A DNA stretch of 64,000 nt. Origin: Paenibacillus vietnamensis (GTDB taxonomy: Bacteria; Bacillota; Bacilli; Paenibacillales; Paenibacillaceae). Each line of letters begins with the position of its first letter. Positions within the stretch are counted from its first letter, which is position 1. Below are positions 8,431 to 17,785 of this stretch, piece after piece. The translations under genes and the position numbers were made by a program. The stretch covers positions 1-64,000 of the forward strand of contig NZ_JAHMHW010000003.1 in assembly GCF_020169515.1 (NCBI RefSeq), read 5' to 3'. Under the pieces are notes generated by a model. It saw only the letters and a list, made by a program, of their open reading frames with translations. It did not search any database and had not been told where the DNA came from.

Positions 8431-10131
8431 TTATTTCGACCAAAGCTCAACGCGGTCCTTAATCAATTTCGTTAACTCGGCATTCATTTTTGCTACGCCT
8501 GCATCCTCTAGATCTTTCAAGAAGGCGTCGTATACTTTATCAAAATCTTCCGGCTTCGCCAGAATCGCTTCCGGTATCCGTTTCTTCATAATATCCTGCG
8601 CTTTCTGGAAAATAACGTTCTCCTGGGAGCTCGCCTCGAACTGAAGCGTCCATGCCGCGCCGTATTTGCGTTCAGGGAACGCATCATCAGAAGGCCACAG
8701 ATCCTTGTACGTCGTTGCGCCGTAAGCTGCCAGCGTCTTTTTGTCTTCTTCCGAGTAAGTTGTTTGAATCTGCTCAGGGAATGTCGTCGTGTAGTAGTTT
8801 CCGGACGGATCCTTCACGCCGTCCCCGTAACGGGCGGATAGGTTATAGTTGCCGATACCCGTTGTTTTCGTAAATGTGTTGTTATCGTTTGTTTTCTGCT
8901 CCAGCAGATCAGCAGGAATGACACGTTTGCCGTCTACCACATTGTAATGCTTGCCTTCAATCCCCCAGTTTAGAAGCACTTGGCCTTCATCGGAAGCAAG
9001 GTAGTCCAGGAATTTGATCAGACGAACCGGATCTTGAGCATCTTTTGTAATCCCAATTCCGAGAGCTGGAAGGTAACCAGTACCATGGAAGGAATGATCC
9101 TGATACGTTTCGTTCAATGTTACAGGGAAACGAGCGTATGTCGAAGAGAACTTGCCTTTGGCTTTCAAAGCGTTCTCCGCTTGGCCGTAATCCCATTGCT
9201 GGTCGATAAGACCCAGAACGCGGCCGGAAGCGATTTTTGCTTTGTACTGATCGTATTTTTGAATGAAGCTTTCCGGGTCTAGCAAGCCGATATCGTTCAT
9301 GTGATTCAGCCAACGGAAGTATTCTCTTTCTTCAGGACGCTGGTAGTGCATGATTGCTTCATAAGTATCTTCGTTAATGAAGAACTCGCCATTGTCCGGA
9401 GCGCCGGTTGCAATGAACGCCGGGTTTGTTACGGAAATCAGAATTTGCCATTCCCCGCCGTTAAGAGACAAACCGATATTCGGTTGGCCGTCAGCAGTTG
9501 TCGGGTTTTTCTCAATATAAGCTTTGATTGCAGCTTCGTAATCCTTAACGGTTTTGATTTCCGGGTAGCCGGCTGCTTCAAGCACTTGGTGCTGCAATTG
9601 GAATCCGCTGCCTGAATCAAAGTACGTATGACCTACCCCGGTCAGCGAAAGCGTATAAATCGCGTCATCATCCTTGCTATAACTAAGACGGTTATAATAT
9701 TCGCCGTAAACTTTTTTAATGTTGGGAGCATGCTCTTCGATCAATGGACGAAGGTCAAGCAAAGCGCCTGCATCAACCATTTTGTTTGTGCTGCCACCTG
9801 GCACAACCAGATCCGGATACTCATCACTTGCTATCATAAGTGCGAACATGTCATCGCTGGAACCGCCGACAGGGAATTCCGGTTTAATCGTAATGCCTGT
9901 TTTTTCTTTAATAAATTTGCCGATATCGGATTGCATGTCATCCCAGTTCGGGTTGTTACCGGTTGCCAAGCGAATCGTAATGGGCTCAGCTGGCTGCTCG
10001 TTTGTTGCATTTGTTGTTTCTGGCGTCGTTGTGTTTTTACCGCCTTCCGTATTCGAACTGCTGCATGCTGTGACGAATACGAATACGAGTGCCAACATCA
10101 GACTAAGTGCCATTTGCATCTTTCTTTTCAT
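8431..10131 (-). CDS. Sugar ABC transporter substrate-binding lipoprotein (LplA-type), importer 1
   Basis: I start at the ATG at 10131 (MKRKMQMALSLMLALV), which follows AAGGGAGG and begins a lipoprotein signal peptide with lipobox FVTAC; an in-frame ATG 39 bases upstream lacks a site. The mature protein of about 540 residues has the two-lobed type 1 fold of the extracellular solute-binding family used by oligosaccharide importers, including the TADGQPNIGLSLNGGEWQ segment. It captures oligosaccharides outside the membrane and delivers them to the permeases encoded just upstream (10200-12065). A close paralogue is cut by the right edge (62551-64000), sharing LASDEGQVLLNWGIEGKHY almost exactly. 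No ATPase is encoded here, as usual for this family, which shares an MsmX-type ATPase. Confidence 0.92.
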   Translation of the reverse strand: MKRKMQMALSLMLALVFVFVTACSSSNTEGGKNTTTPETTNATNEQPAEPITIRLATGNNPNWDDMQSDIGKFIKEKTGITIKPEFPVGGSSDDMFALMIASDEYPDLVVPGGSTNKMVDAGALLDLRPLIEEHAPNIKKVYGEYYNRLSYSKDDDAIYTLSLTGVGHTYFDSGSGFQLQHQVLEAAGYPEIKTVKDYEAAIKAYIEKNPTTADGQPNIGLSLNGGEWQILISVTNPAFIATGAPDNGEFFINEDTYEAIMHYQRPEEREYFRWLNHMNDIGLLDPESFIQKYDQYKAKIASGRVLGLIDQQWDYGQAENALKAKGKFSSTYARFPVTLNETYQDHSFHGTGYLPALGIGITKDAQDPVRLIKFLDYLASDEGQVLLNWGIEGKHYNVVDGKRVIPADLLEQKTNDNNTFTKTTGIGNYNLSARYGDGVKDPSGNYYTTTFPEQIQTTYSEEDKKTLAAYGATTYKDLWPSDDAFPERKYGAAWTLQFEASSQENVIFQKAQDIMKKRIPEAILAKPEDFDKVYDAFLKDLEDAGVAKMNAELTKLIKDRVELWSK

Positions 10132-10199
10132 TGCGTAAAAGCCTCCCTTTTTGATGTGCGTGATTAGCATGTATATAACAGGAAACCTGCTATTACCAA

Positions 10200-11093
10200 T
10201 TAGCTTTTTACTGCGCCAAGTGTCATTCCTTTGACAAAATATTTTTGAAGGAATGGATATACGAGCAAGATTGGTACGGTAACGACGATCGTAATCGCCA
10301 TCTTAATGGATTCAGGCGATACCGCCGCCATCGCTTGCTGTGCGTTCGGGTCGCGGTAATCGCTGCCCGTCTGCGTAGATAACAGCACCTTCATCAGCTC
10401 GTACTGCAGCGTCGTATTTTCCGGATTCCTGTTATTGAACAAGTACGTATCAAACCAGGCATTCCAGTGTCCGACAGCAATGAACAATGCGATTGTCGCC
10501 AATACGGGTTGACAAAGCGGAAGAATAATTCTCCAAAATATAGTCCAATCATTTGCGCCGTCAATTTTCGCTGATTCTTGAAGCGCAAACGGAAGTCCGT
10601 CGATATACGAGCGGACAACGAACACGTTCCAAACGCTGAGCAGTGCAGGAATGATGTAAACGTAAAAGGTTCCGATCAAGCCTAAGTATTTCATCAACAG
10701 GAAGCCCGGAATGAGTCCGCCTGAGAAATACATCGTGAGAGCGAACACAACCGACATCCATCTTCTGGCCTGAAAATCAGGACGGCTTAACGTGTAAGCC
10801 ATCATGGACGCTGCCACAACCCCGATTGCCGTACCGACTACCGTCCGAATGACGGAATTTTTAAAGCCGGTTACCAAGCCCTCATAGCCGAAAATCGTTT
10901 CATAATTTCTTAAGGTAAATTCTCGCGGGTAAATCGTCAGACCGCCTCGTATGGTATCCACCGAATCGTTAAATGAAATCGCGAGTACATTTAAAAATGG
11001 ATATAAGGTTACAATAGTCACCATCGTCATGAATACATAGATGAAAATATCAAATATTTTATCGCCAATTTTTTTATGAACAGCTCCTTGCAT
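10200..11093 (-). CDS. ABC transporter permease, LplC/YtcP type, importer 1
   Basis: 297 residues starting MQGAVHKKIGDK after AGGAGG. Six hydrophobic segments are visible, the first at about 14-36. The cytoplasmic EAA loop reads ESAKIDGANDWTIFWRIILP, where the ATPase docks. The C-terminus YPFLQKYFVKGMTLGAVKS is the family signature end. It pairs with the LplB-type protein from 11106-12065 to form the membrane channel for oligosaccharides. The gap to the upstream permease is 12 bases and to the binding-protein gene 68 bases, so the three form one operon. Confidence 0.93.
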   Translation of the reverse strand: MQGAVHKKIGDKIFDIFIYVFMTMVTIVTLYPFLNVLAISFNDSVDTIRGGLTIYPREFTLRNYETIFGYEGLVTGFKNSVIRTVVGTAIGVVAASMMAYTLSRPDFQARRWMSVVFALTMYFSGGLIPGFLLMKYLGLIGTFYVYIIPALLSVWNVFVVRSYIDGLPFALQESAKIDGANDWTIFWRIILPLCQPVLATIALFIAVGHWNAWFDTYLFNNRNPENTTLQYELMKVLLSTQTGSDYRDPNAQQAMAAVSPESIKMAITIVVTVPILLVYPFLQKYFVKGMTLGAVKS

Positions 11094-11105
11094 ATGCCGC
11101 GCCTC

Positions 11106-12065
11106 CTATATGACTGATTCTTTAGTGACTCTCTTATATATTCCGTTGGCGATAAACACTAATAGGATGCTGACTACGGAATTAAATATACCGATTGTCG
11201 TACCGTACGAATATCGGCTCATTTGAATACCGTACTTGAGCGCATACAGATCTAATACTTCAGAATAATCAGTTACCAGAGGGTTGCCGAGCAAGAACTG
11301 CTTTTCGAATCCAATACCGATTAAGTGTCCAATCGACAAGATGAAGAGCACCATGAAGGTTGTACGAATACCAGGCAGCGTGATATGCCACATCTTGCGG
11401 AATCGGCCTGCGCCGTCAACCGTTGACGCTTCGTAAAGCTCGGGATCGATGCCTGCCATCGCTGCCAGGAAAATAATCGAGTTCCAGCCCATTTCCTTCC
11501 ACAAATCTGAAACGGTTACAATTCCCCAGAACAGATTGCCTTTAGCCATAAACTGAATAGGCTGGTCGATAATGTTAAGCCACATGAGCAATTGGTTCAC
11601 CGCTCCGCCGTCTGTCGAAAGCATCTTATACACGAGTCCGGCTACGACAACCCATGAAACAAAGTGAGGCAAATACGAAATCGTTTGAACCGACCGTTTG
11701 AAAAGCTGACCTTTCATCTCATTTATCAATAATGCAAATATAACAGGAACCGTGAAGCCTACAATTAGTCCCATCGTACTCATGACCAGCGTATTTCGCA
11801 AAACAATATAAAATCTTTCATCTTGGAATAATTCTATGAAATTATCAAAGCCGACCCATTTCTGATCGAAAATGGAATCTTTCGGCTTGTAATTTTGAAA
11901 AGCGGTAAGCCAGCCCCATACAGGTACATAACTGAAAATAAAAATCCATATGACGAATGGAAGTGACATCATGTACAAATAACGCTGCTGGAATGCTTTG
12001 AACCAGAACCGGTTCCTATTGAGCGTTATCCTTGCTTTCTGCGGACCTTCTGTTAGCGGTTTCAT
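11106..12065 (-). CDS. ABC transporter permease, LplB type, importer 1
   Basis: I start at the ATG at 12065 (MKPLTEGPQKARITL), six bases after GGAGGA; the frame extends 25 codons further but without a site. The protein has about six membrane segments and the EAA loop YEASTVDGAGRFRKMWHITL. The long N-terminal tail followed by a SYVPVWGWLTAFQNYKP segment is typical of LplB/YteP permeases. It is the first gene of the importer 1 operon. No module A promoter copy precedes it; only a weaker candidate region (12160-12209) does. Confidence 0.92.
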   Translation of the reverse strand: MKPLTEGPQKARITLNRNRFWFKAFQQRYLYMMSLPFVIWIFIFSYVPVWGWLTAFQNYKPKDSIFDQKWVGFDNFIELFQDERFYIVLRNTLVMSTMGLIVGFTVPVIFALLINEMKGQLFKRSVQTISYLPHFVSWVVVAGLVYKMLSTDGGAVNQLLMWLNIIDQPIQFMAKGNLFWGIVTVSDLWKEMGWNSIIFLAAMAGIDPELYEASTVDGAGRFRKMWHITLPGIRTTFMVLFILSIGHLIGIGFEKQFLLGNPLVTDYSEVLDLYALKYGIQMSRYSYGTTIGIFNSVVSILLVFIANGIYKRVTKESVI

Positions 12066-12159
12066 CAATGCTCCTCCTAGCTTCGCATGCTTCCTCTTTA
12101 GATGTGATCGTCTACACTCTCTTATCTGTACACTTATCATAAACGATAGAGACCATTCT

Positions 12160-12209
12160 ATTGTATCCGCTAAAATCGACCTAAAATCATATCAAAACAT
12201 GCGTTTTCA
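12160..12209 (-). promoter_or_regulatory. Candidate promoter with tandem repeats and cre-like box for importer 1
   Basis: TACAAT (complement of 12160-12165) could be a -10. Upstream of it, TAAAATCGACC and TAAAATCATAT (plus strand, 12170 on) repeat with an 11-base period, as expected for a protein bound on one face of the helix. TGAAAACGCATGTT (complement of 12196-12209) is one base off a cre box. Nothing else is evident between 12066 and 12320. Confidence 0.35.
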
Positions 12210-12320
12210 AAAGCTTTCACGTACGGGCGCAATTTACGCATACGGCTCTTCATAACATCATTCATAGGATGGCTAGCCGTGGATAGCAAGGGAGAACGGG
12301 ACGTTTCCTCCCTACGCAAT

Positions 12321-12369
12321 AAGGGGCTATCCCAAAAGTAGAGTTAGCCTACTTTTGGGACAGCCCCTT
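12321..12369. terminator. Long perfect-type palindrome, bidirectional terminator or element remnant
   Basis: The left arm 12321-12341 (AAGGGGCTATCCCAAAAGTAG) and right arm 12349-12369 (CTACTTTTGGGACAGCCCCTT) form a 21-bp stem with one mismatch and a 7-base loop. The GGGGCTGTCCCAAAA sequence resembles terminal repeats of some Firmicute insertion sequences, so it could be a mini-element; its place after the SLH gene suits a terminator. Confidence 0.55.
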
Positions 12370-12382
12370 CGTCTAACAAGAA

Positions 12383-12412
12383 ATACCTCCGAACCATTCC
12401 GGTCGGAGGTAT
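12383..12412 (-). terminator. Hairpin after SLH gene
   Basis: ATACCTCCG (12383-12391) pairs with CGGAGGTAT (12404-12412), and a TTTCTTG stretch follows on the minus strand. It is the same hairpin as 325-354, again about 20 bases after a stop codon, so the 3' end was probably copied along with other parts of this locus. Confidence 0.65.
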
Positions 12413-12432
12413 AACGTTTAGGGAAATGCAGC

Positions 12433-13437
12433 CTAGTTCATTAATCTGTGTATCATAACTGCAGCTTGCGCGCGTGTCAGCAGCTGCTTTGGATGAAGCG
12501 AGCCGTCATTCCCGCGGATCACGCCCGTTGCCGCCAATGCTGCGACGCTATCCGCAGCATAGGATGAAATGTCCTGACTATCGCGGAATTGCGCATTTGC
12601 CGCATCGCCCGGCGGCAATTCAATACCTGCTGCAGCCATTGCCCGTTGCGCCATTACGATCGCATCCTGGCGCGATATCGAATCATTCGGGCGGAACCGA
12701 TTGTTCAGGTCGCCTTTCACGATCCCAAGCGCTTTCGCCATCGCAAGCGCTTCGCTGTAATACGACTCCGTATTCGTATCTACGAATGCCTCCGCTGTTG
12801 CCTGTTGGCCCTCTGCAGCGTTATCCAGCTCCAGGGCGCGCATCAGCATCAGCAAATAATCCGAGCGCTTAATATCAAGTTGAGGCTTGAAATGGTTATC
12901 GTCCATTCCATTAATAATTTCCCTTGCGGCCATTGCTTCAATATCGGATTGCGCCCATGCCACCCCTTCAATGTCCGCGAAGGTCTTGTTTACGAACGCC
13001 AATGCGAATACGCTAAAATGTGTAGTCGAAAATGTCACTTGACCGGTTGCCGGATCATATTTCCCATTCTTGATTGCATGGGCTTCGCCTTTCTCATCGA
13101 TGTACCACACGACGATCTTATCCGGATGCTTAAGCTCCTCGGCGGGAGGCGTATACGGTGTTGTTATCGTAACCGGGGCTTCCTGATTTTTCCATGAAAG
13201 ATTCTCCCCGTTGGACTGCACATTCAGCTCAAGGGCAAGCCGATCGCCGATTTTCTTTTGCATTTTGGCATTCAAGGCGCTTACGTCCGCTTTGCCAATG
13301 CTTACCGAAACCGTTTCGGTGTTAACGTCGGTTTTAGAGAGCATGCCGCTTGGAATCGTCATTTTGCCTACCGATGTTACAACTTCGTAGGTGATTTTCG
13401 ATTTTGAATCCTGCAGCGCGCCGGTTGGGAGCTCCAA
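12433..13437 (-). CDS. SLH-domain cell-wall anchor, 3' part of the frameshifted GH9-GH5 gene
   Basis: 334 codons from a TTG at 13437 that lacks a ribosome binding site. Residues about 1-150 are the spacer that commonly precedes SLH repeats (ELPTGALQDSKSKITYEV, then VTFSTTHFSVFALAF). Three SLH repeats follow at about 155-215, 215-275 and 280-334; they bind pyruvylated secondary cell-wall polymer and hold the enzyme on the surface. The frame overlaps the end of the GH9-GH5 frame by 61 bases. Restoring one A in the run at 13446-13450 joins them as EVMQKSYALELPTG, a normal SLH-protein spacer. I therefore read it as the C-terminal anchor of the 13377-17540 protein. Confidence 0.85.
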   Translation of the reverse strand: MELPTGALQDSKSKITYEVVTSVGKMTIPSGMLSKTDVNTETVSVSIGKADVSALNAKMQKKIGDRLALELNVQSNGENLSWKNQEAPVTITTPYTPPAEELKHPDKIVVWYIDEKGEAHAIKNGKYDPATGQVTFSTTHFSVFALAFVNKTFADIEGVAWAQSDIEAMAAREIINGMDDNHFKPQLDIKRSDYLLMLMRALELDNAAEGQQATAEAFVDTNTESYYSEALAMAKALGIVKGDLNNRFRPNDSISRQDAIVMAQRAMAAAGIELPPGDAANAQFRDSQDISSYAADSVAALAATGVIRGNDGSLHPKQLLTRAQAAVMIHRLMN

Positions 13438-16400
13438 CGCATAGCTTTTTGCATCACTTCAGAAATCTCGATCACGACGGTTTTTGCGCCATTTGTGCCC
13501 GATGCTGCGGCTTGCTCCTTCGCTTTATTCAAGCTGTCGGCATCGACCGTCGAGACAGCCGCATCCTTGCTTTCGTCCATGCGGGCTTTGACGAGGATAG
13601 CATTATCGGTAACGACTGGCTTGTCATTCTGTTGGTCGCCGGAACCAGCGCCCGGGCCTGGACCTGGACCTGGATCTGTGACAGTGCCTGTGCCTGTAAC
13701 GCTTGTGCCGTTCTTGGTAATCGAGTACGTGACCACCTTGCCGCTCCAGAAGTGGAACGTCAAGTTCACAACTCCGTCATTCGTTTCCGAGAAGAATTTC
13801 GATGCAAGCCTGATACTTCCATTGGCGTAGTTAGGGCTGTATGCATCATAAATTTCTTTATACGAAGTCCAATTATGCGGACCGGCATTGCCGCCTTCGG
13901 CGTATTTAGCCTCCATCGTAGCGATTCGATCGCCGTTGAAGGCTGCAGGAATATCAAAGCCTTGTGGGGTTATTGTACCGGAAACGCTGGACAATGTCGG
14001 TGTATTATAATATATGACGTACGAGTTCCAAGCGGGACCCGAACTGAAATGAGCCGACAATACCGCTTTTTGGCCGAACTCGCCTGTAGCAAAACCAGAT
14101 AGATAGCTTGCTTTAAGGGTTAACACGTTTCCGTCAACGGTATAGTCCGTGCCGGGAACCAGTGTTTGATCGCCATTCTTAAGCAAGACAAAGCTGTTCC
14201 CGTTCAGGTTCAAAGTGATCGATTGGTCGCCGACTTCCTCGTCGCTCTTGATGAATATCTGATCGAAAGACGTCGTTGAAGTACGGCCTGCCAGGCTGTG
14301 CATGATGATGTTGTATAGCTCCTGGTCTCTCCACTCATTGGTTGTACGGTTAAAGTACGAGCCGTTATCCCACCACATCGTCGCAATGCCCTTCGCCTGC
14401 GTAGCGTGGAGGAAGTATTCGAAATACTTGAGCATCTCTCCGCGCTCGACGGTTTCTCTGTTCTTATCGTGACCGAGTATTCCATATTCGCCTATGACAA
14501 CGGGAATACCCTTTGATACGAAAGTATTATAGACATTGTTGACCATTGTATCGATATCGTTTTTCGTTTCGGCATTAAACGTTGTGAAGCCCGCGATGTT
14601 TACGGCAAACGGCCAGAAGCCGTAATAATGAACGGTAGTGATTATATTCGGGTCGTTCAAATTTTCTATCGTGGCTGCAAGAGAATCCACATAAACCTGG
14701 CCGTGATTCGTATACAACGTCGGAAGTACAAGCGGACGAAGCCCATTATTGCCGCCGGACTCTCTTACAATGTGGAAGAAGGCCTTATTGACTTCATTAA
14801 GCCACTCCAACTCCGTCTCTTCATCAACGTCATAATATTCCGGCTCATTGGCGCTCTCGAACATTAATTTGGTGTCATGATTCTTGAAGCGGTCGGCGAT
14901 TTGCGTCCATGCGGCTTCGAATTGTTCCATCACCGCATCATGCTGCGCAGCCATCGTCGGCCTCATCCACTGCCATACGTCGTGAATATTGAGCATAACA
15001 TAAAGACCCTCATCGAGCGCCATGTCGACCACTTCTTCAACGCGATCCAGGAACGCCGGATCAATCGTATAGTCAGGGCCGGCACTCATCCGCTGATTCC
15101 ACGCAACAGGAATACGAATGCTCTTGAAGCCTTGCGCTTTAATTTCCTGGAGGAATTCCCTGGTTACGCGCGGATTGCCCCAGGCAGACTCGAAATCAGT
15201 TCCGATTGCCTCTAACGTGTTCCCCAGATTCCATCCGGGCTGCATCGCATTGACATAGGACTGCATTGGCGTTTCATCAGATTCAGACAACAACGCTACC
15301 AAGTACGTCAGAGGCGAGTTGTAATTCAAGGCTTGCTCATTGGTTTCCCAGTCGATAGAGGAACCGTTGTAAGCCTTGCCGCTGAAGGTATAACGACCGT
15401 TGTTGTTCGGACCGCCAGGCATGTAACCGTTCGGCATATCCAAGAGATTGTCGCCATTGTAAACTTCATGGATGGTTCTTGTCACACGGCGCTCCCCGTG
15501 ACCGGTAATATAGCTCATCTGCAGCGGGTTTATCCCAAGCAGATAGTTCAGATTGCCGCTTGCTACCTTTCGGTCATCTTCATTATACAATCCCAGAAGG
15601 CGGCTGCCGATCGCGAGACCAACTGGAATGCCAGCATTATTGGAGTTCGCTCCCCAATAAAATCCATCCAGGGTGGAATTCCCCCACACCGATTTATTCC
15701 TATTGGCATTGATGATAATGTCACGCCATTGTCCAAATTTATCAGTGAACCATGTCTTGACTGCTGCGTTCGGTTGCTCCCCTGTCATGTAATGGTAGAA
15801 TCCCATCCTATGCAAGGAGCCGATATTGTGCGAGAACGTTTCGCTCTCGAAAATAGGAGCGAATTTCAAGTAATTGGCGACGACGTAATCGTTATACACT
15901 TGCTCTCCGGTTGCCCGGTACAGCGTCGCTGCCGCATAGAAGCGGTCGTTCTCATCGCTGCTAGAGTTGTACGGGCCATCCGGCTGCGGGATGAACTCCG
16001 GATGCTCCTCCAGATACTCCCATCCGCGGATAGCGGCGGCCTTCATTGTCTCGGCATAATCCATCAACTCAGGGAAATCCTTCATGACGATATACGCATG
16101 AGCCAGAGCCCCAACTGCAGCGCCGGTGTGGAACGTCGGTATGAGTCTATTATCTGCAGTTCCATCCATGATATAGCGATCAGGTAAATGCTCCCGATTG
16201 ACGAAAGCATAGAAGCCTCCTGTGGCCTCGTCCTGCATTTTAAGAATAAAATCCGTTTCAACCTTGATCTCGTCCAGCAGATCCGGGATGCCGTTTCCAC
16301 TTTCCGGAATATTCATCGAATGATCCAGGAATTGGCTCGGAAAGCTCTCGTATGCCCAGAGGAGATCAGAGATGGCTGTCGCTCCTACTGTGACATATTT

Positions 16401-17540
16401 ACCCATGTCGCCAGCATCCCACCATCCGCCAGAAACATCCTTCGTGACCGACGGATTGGATGAGAACGGAAGGTTCTGATCTTCCTTTCGATCGCCGGTC
16501 CTGGCGAAAATCCCTGCGTGTTCCGCTAATAGATCTTCATTGGCGCGCTGGAAGTAGAAGAACTTCTGCACATCTTTCAATAGAGTGCTATAAATGCTGC
16601 CATCGCCGATCCGGAAGGCAACGGAAGGTTCATCGACCCCATCCACAGTCAGCACATATTCGCCCGGTTCGTTCAGGCCGGAGAAGTCCGCCTTCAGCAC
16701 CTTCTCCCCGGAGGAGGCATCATACGCTGAGACCAAGGATAGTTCGCCAGAGTGAGCGACGCTCATATCCGATGCCTTTTTCACCTGAAAAGGTGTGCCA
16801 GGTATAGCGGCCAGCTCATCGTAATAACCGCTCACCAGAGCGTATTTCTCGCCATCAACAATATAACCGACCTGATTCACTTTGATCGGAGCATAGCTTG
16901 CCGCCTTATCCGGCGATTTGATGGCAATATTGCTGATCCAGAACGATTTCGGATTTTCATCTCCGGTGAAGTTCAGCATCTGCACACTGGAACTACTGAA
17001 AATGCTGTTGGAATCAAAGATATCCTTTAGCGGAACAGAATAATGTTTCCATTCTGTTGTAAGTTCCTCTCCTACCGGAATCGATGCAGTCACAGAGGTT
17101 TGATGCGGATGCTCATCGTTATCCATAAAAAACTCTCCGTCGACCAGCCGCTCCGTAACGACATCAACAAATCCCACGGAGAAGGTTTCGCCGCCAACCG
17201 CTCCGACCGCATCGAACTCTAATGTGCCATTTTCGTACGGGCTTATATCCAACGTCTGCCAACCGTTTAAGATATAATTGACTCCCCAAGAGCTATCGAC
17301 AGTGATTTTCCTCGCTGCCTTGCTCTGGTAGGTTACATCGGTTACCGTACTGCCGTAATTCCATGCGAAATCATTGATCGCGAGTTCCTTCAGCTTGTTC
17401 CAGTCCGCGCCTCCGGGAGGGAGAAACGGATCGTTGTCATCAGCTGCAACGGGAAACGCGTAGGTCAACAGAAGCGAAATGGACACCAATAAAGAAATAA
17501 TTGATTTGGTGAATCCACGCGACTTTTTCCTTGTTTTCAT
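13377..17540 (-). CDS. Secreted GH9-GH5 bifunctional beta-glucanase with CBM_X2 and CBM46
   Basis: I start at the ATG at 17540 (MKTRKKSRGFTKS), nine bases after AAAAGGAG; an upstream in-frame ATG lacks a site. A signal peptide runs to about residue 33 (LLLTYAFPVAA). Then come a CBM-like beta-sandwich (about 35-205), a CelD N-terminal Ig domain (about 215-300), a GH9 domain with GGWWDAGDMGKY near 372 (catalytic Asp) and NEQALNYNSP near 733 (acid Glu), and a GH5 subfamily 4-like domain (MQPGWNLGNTLEA near 766). The GH5 acid Glu is in FESANEPEYY (about 895) and the nucleophile in VIGEYGILG (about 1011). CBM_X2 (about 1100-1177), CBM46 (about 1180-1283) and a PGPGPG linker follow. The order GH5-CBM_X2-CBM46 is known from Bacillus Cel5B enzymes. 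Likely substrates are cellulose, mixed-link glucan and xyloglucan. The last 21 codons are out of frame with the SLH region. Confidence 0.9.
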   Translation of the reverse strand: MKTRKKSRGFTKSIISLLVSISLLLTYAFPVAADDNDPFLPPGGADWNKLKELAINDFAWNYGSTVTDVTYQSKAARKITVDSSWGVNYILNGWQTLDISPYENGTLEFDAVGAVGGETFSVGFVDVVTERLVDGEFFMDNDEHPHQTSVTASIPVGEELTTEWKHYSVPLKDIFDSNSIFSSSSVQMLNFTGDENPKSFWISNIAIKSPDKAASYAPIKVNQVGYIVDGEKYALVSGYYDELAAIPGTPFQVKKASDMSVAHSGELSLVSAYDASSGEKVLKADFSGLNEPGEYVLTVDGVDEPSVAFRIGDGSIYSTLLKDVQKFFYFQRANEDLLAEHAGIFARTGDRKEDQNLPFSSNPSVTKDVSGGWWDAGDMGKYVTVGATAISDLLWAYESFPSQFLDHSMNIPESGNGIPDLLDEIKVETDFILKMQDEATGGFYAFVNREHLPDRYIMDGTADNRLIPTFHTGAAVGALAHAYIVMKDFPELMDYAETMKAAAIRGWEYLEEHPEFIPQPDGPYNSSSDENDRFYAAATLYRATGEQVYNDYVVANYLKFAPIFESETFSHNIGSLHRMGFYHYMTGEQPNAAVKTWFTDKFGQWRDIIINANRNKSVWGNSTLDGFYWGANSNNAGIPVGLAIGSRLLGLYNEDDRKVASGNLNYLLGINPLQMSYITGHGERRVTRTIHEVYNGDNLLDMPNGYMPGGPNNNGRYTFSGKAYNGSSIDWETNEQALNYNSPLTYLVALLSESDETPMQSYVNAMQPGWNLGNTLEAIGTDFESAWGNPRVTREFLQEIKAQGFKSIRIPVAWNQRMSAGPDYTIDPAFLDRVEEVVDMALDEGLYVMLNIHDVWQWMRPTMAAQHDAVMEQFEAAWTQIADRFKNHDTKLMFESANEPEYYDVDEETELEWLNEVNKAFFHIVRESGGNNGLRPLVLPTLYTNHGQVYVDSLAATIENLNDPNIITTVHYYGFWPFAVNIAGFTTFNAETKNDIDTMVNNVYNTFVSKGIPVVIGEYGILGHDKNRETVERGEMLKYFEYFLHATQAKGIATMWWDNGSYFNRTTNEWRDQELYNIIMHSLAGRTSTTSFDQIFIKSDEEVGDQSITLNLNGNSFVLLKNGDQTLVPGTDYTVDGNVLTLKASYLSGFATGEFGQKAVLSAHFSSGPAWNSYVIYYNTPTLSSVSGTITPQGFDIPAAFNGDRIATMEAKYAEGGNAGPHNWTSYKEIYDAYSPNYANGSIRLASKFFSETNDGVVNLTFHFWSGKVVTYSITKNGTSVTGTGTVTDPGPGPGPGAGSGDQQNDKPVVTDNAILVKARMDESKDAAVSTVDADSLNKAKEQAAASGTNGAKTVVIEISEVMQKAMRWSSQPARCRIQNRKSPTKL

Positions 17541-17574
17541 CAAGCTAGTCTCCTTTTTTAACTGTTTTAATTTG

Positions 17575-17588
17575 TGAAAGCGTATCCA
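17575..17588. promoter_or_regulatory. cre box
   Basis: TGAAAGCGTATCCA fits the broader cre consensus TGNAANCGNWNNCW. It lies 17 bases downstream of the -10 of copy 4, a roadblock position for CcpA. Confidence 0.65.
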
Positions 17589-17604
17589 TTTAGTCTTCAA
17601 AATG

Positions 17605-17659
17605 ATTATATGACACAGCTTGATTATAAACCTTGATTTTCAGGTCAAAAAAACAGTAA
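17605..17659 (-). promoter_or_regulatory. Module A promoter element, copy 4
   Basis: GAAAATCAAGG ends with AAGG (complement of 17631-17634). After 20 bases comes a perfect TATAAT (17605-17610). It drives the GH9-GH5-SLH gene. The rest of the gap up to 17785 shows no clear terminator. Confidence 0.75.
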
Positions 17660-17785
17660 GAAAACGACATATAAGGGCCCCTGCGTATTTTTGGTAAAAA
17701 ACCACGACGGCACAATTATCTAGCAGGATGCCAGCGTTATCTATAAATATGATGGTTGCCGTTACAACCGCTAAGATCCAATAGA

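Noticed and set aside
8284..8475. Small plus-strand gene between the importer 1 and GH74 genes
   Set aside because: It has no ribosome binding site, overlaps the end of the binding-protein gene and shows no recognisable sequence.
12321..12369. Insertion sequence
   Set aside because: Only a palindrome resembling terminal repeats is present; there is no transposase and no target-site duplication I can see.
15333..16187. Long plus-strand open frame opposite the GH9-GH5 gene
   Set aside because: It is antisense to a clear GH9 domain, has no ribosome binding site or recognisable protein, and recurs opposite the duplicate GH9 (18593-19291) only because the DNA is duplicated.
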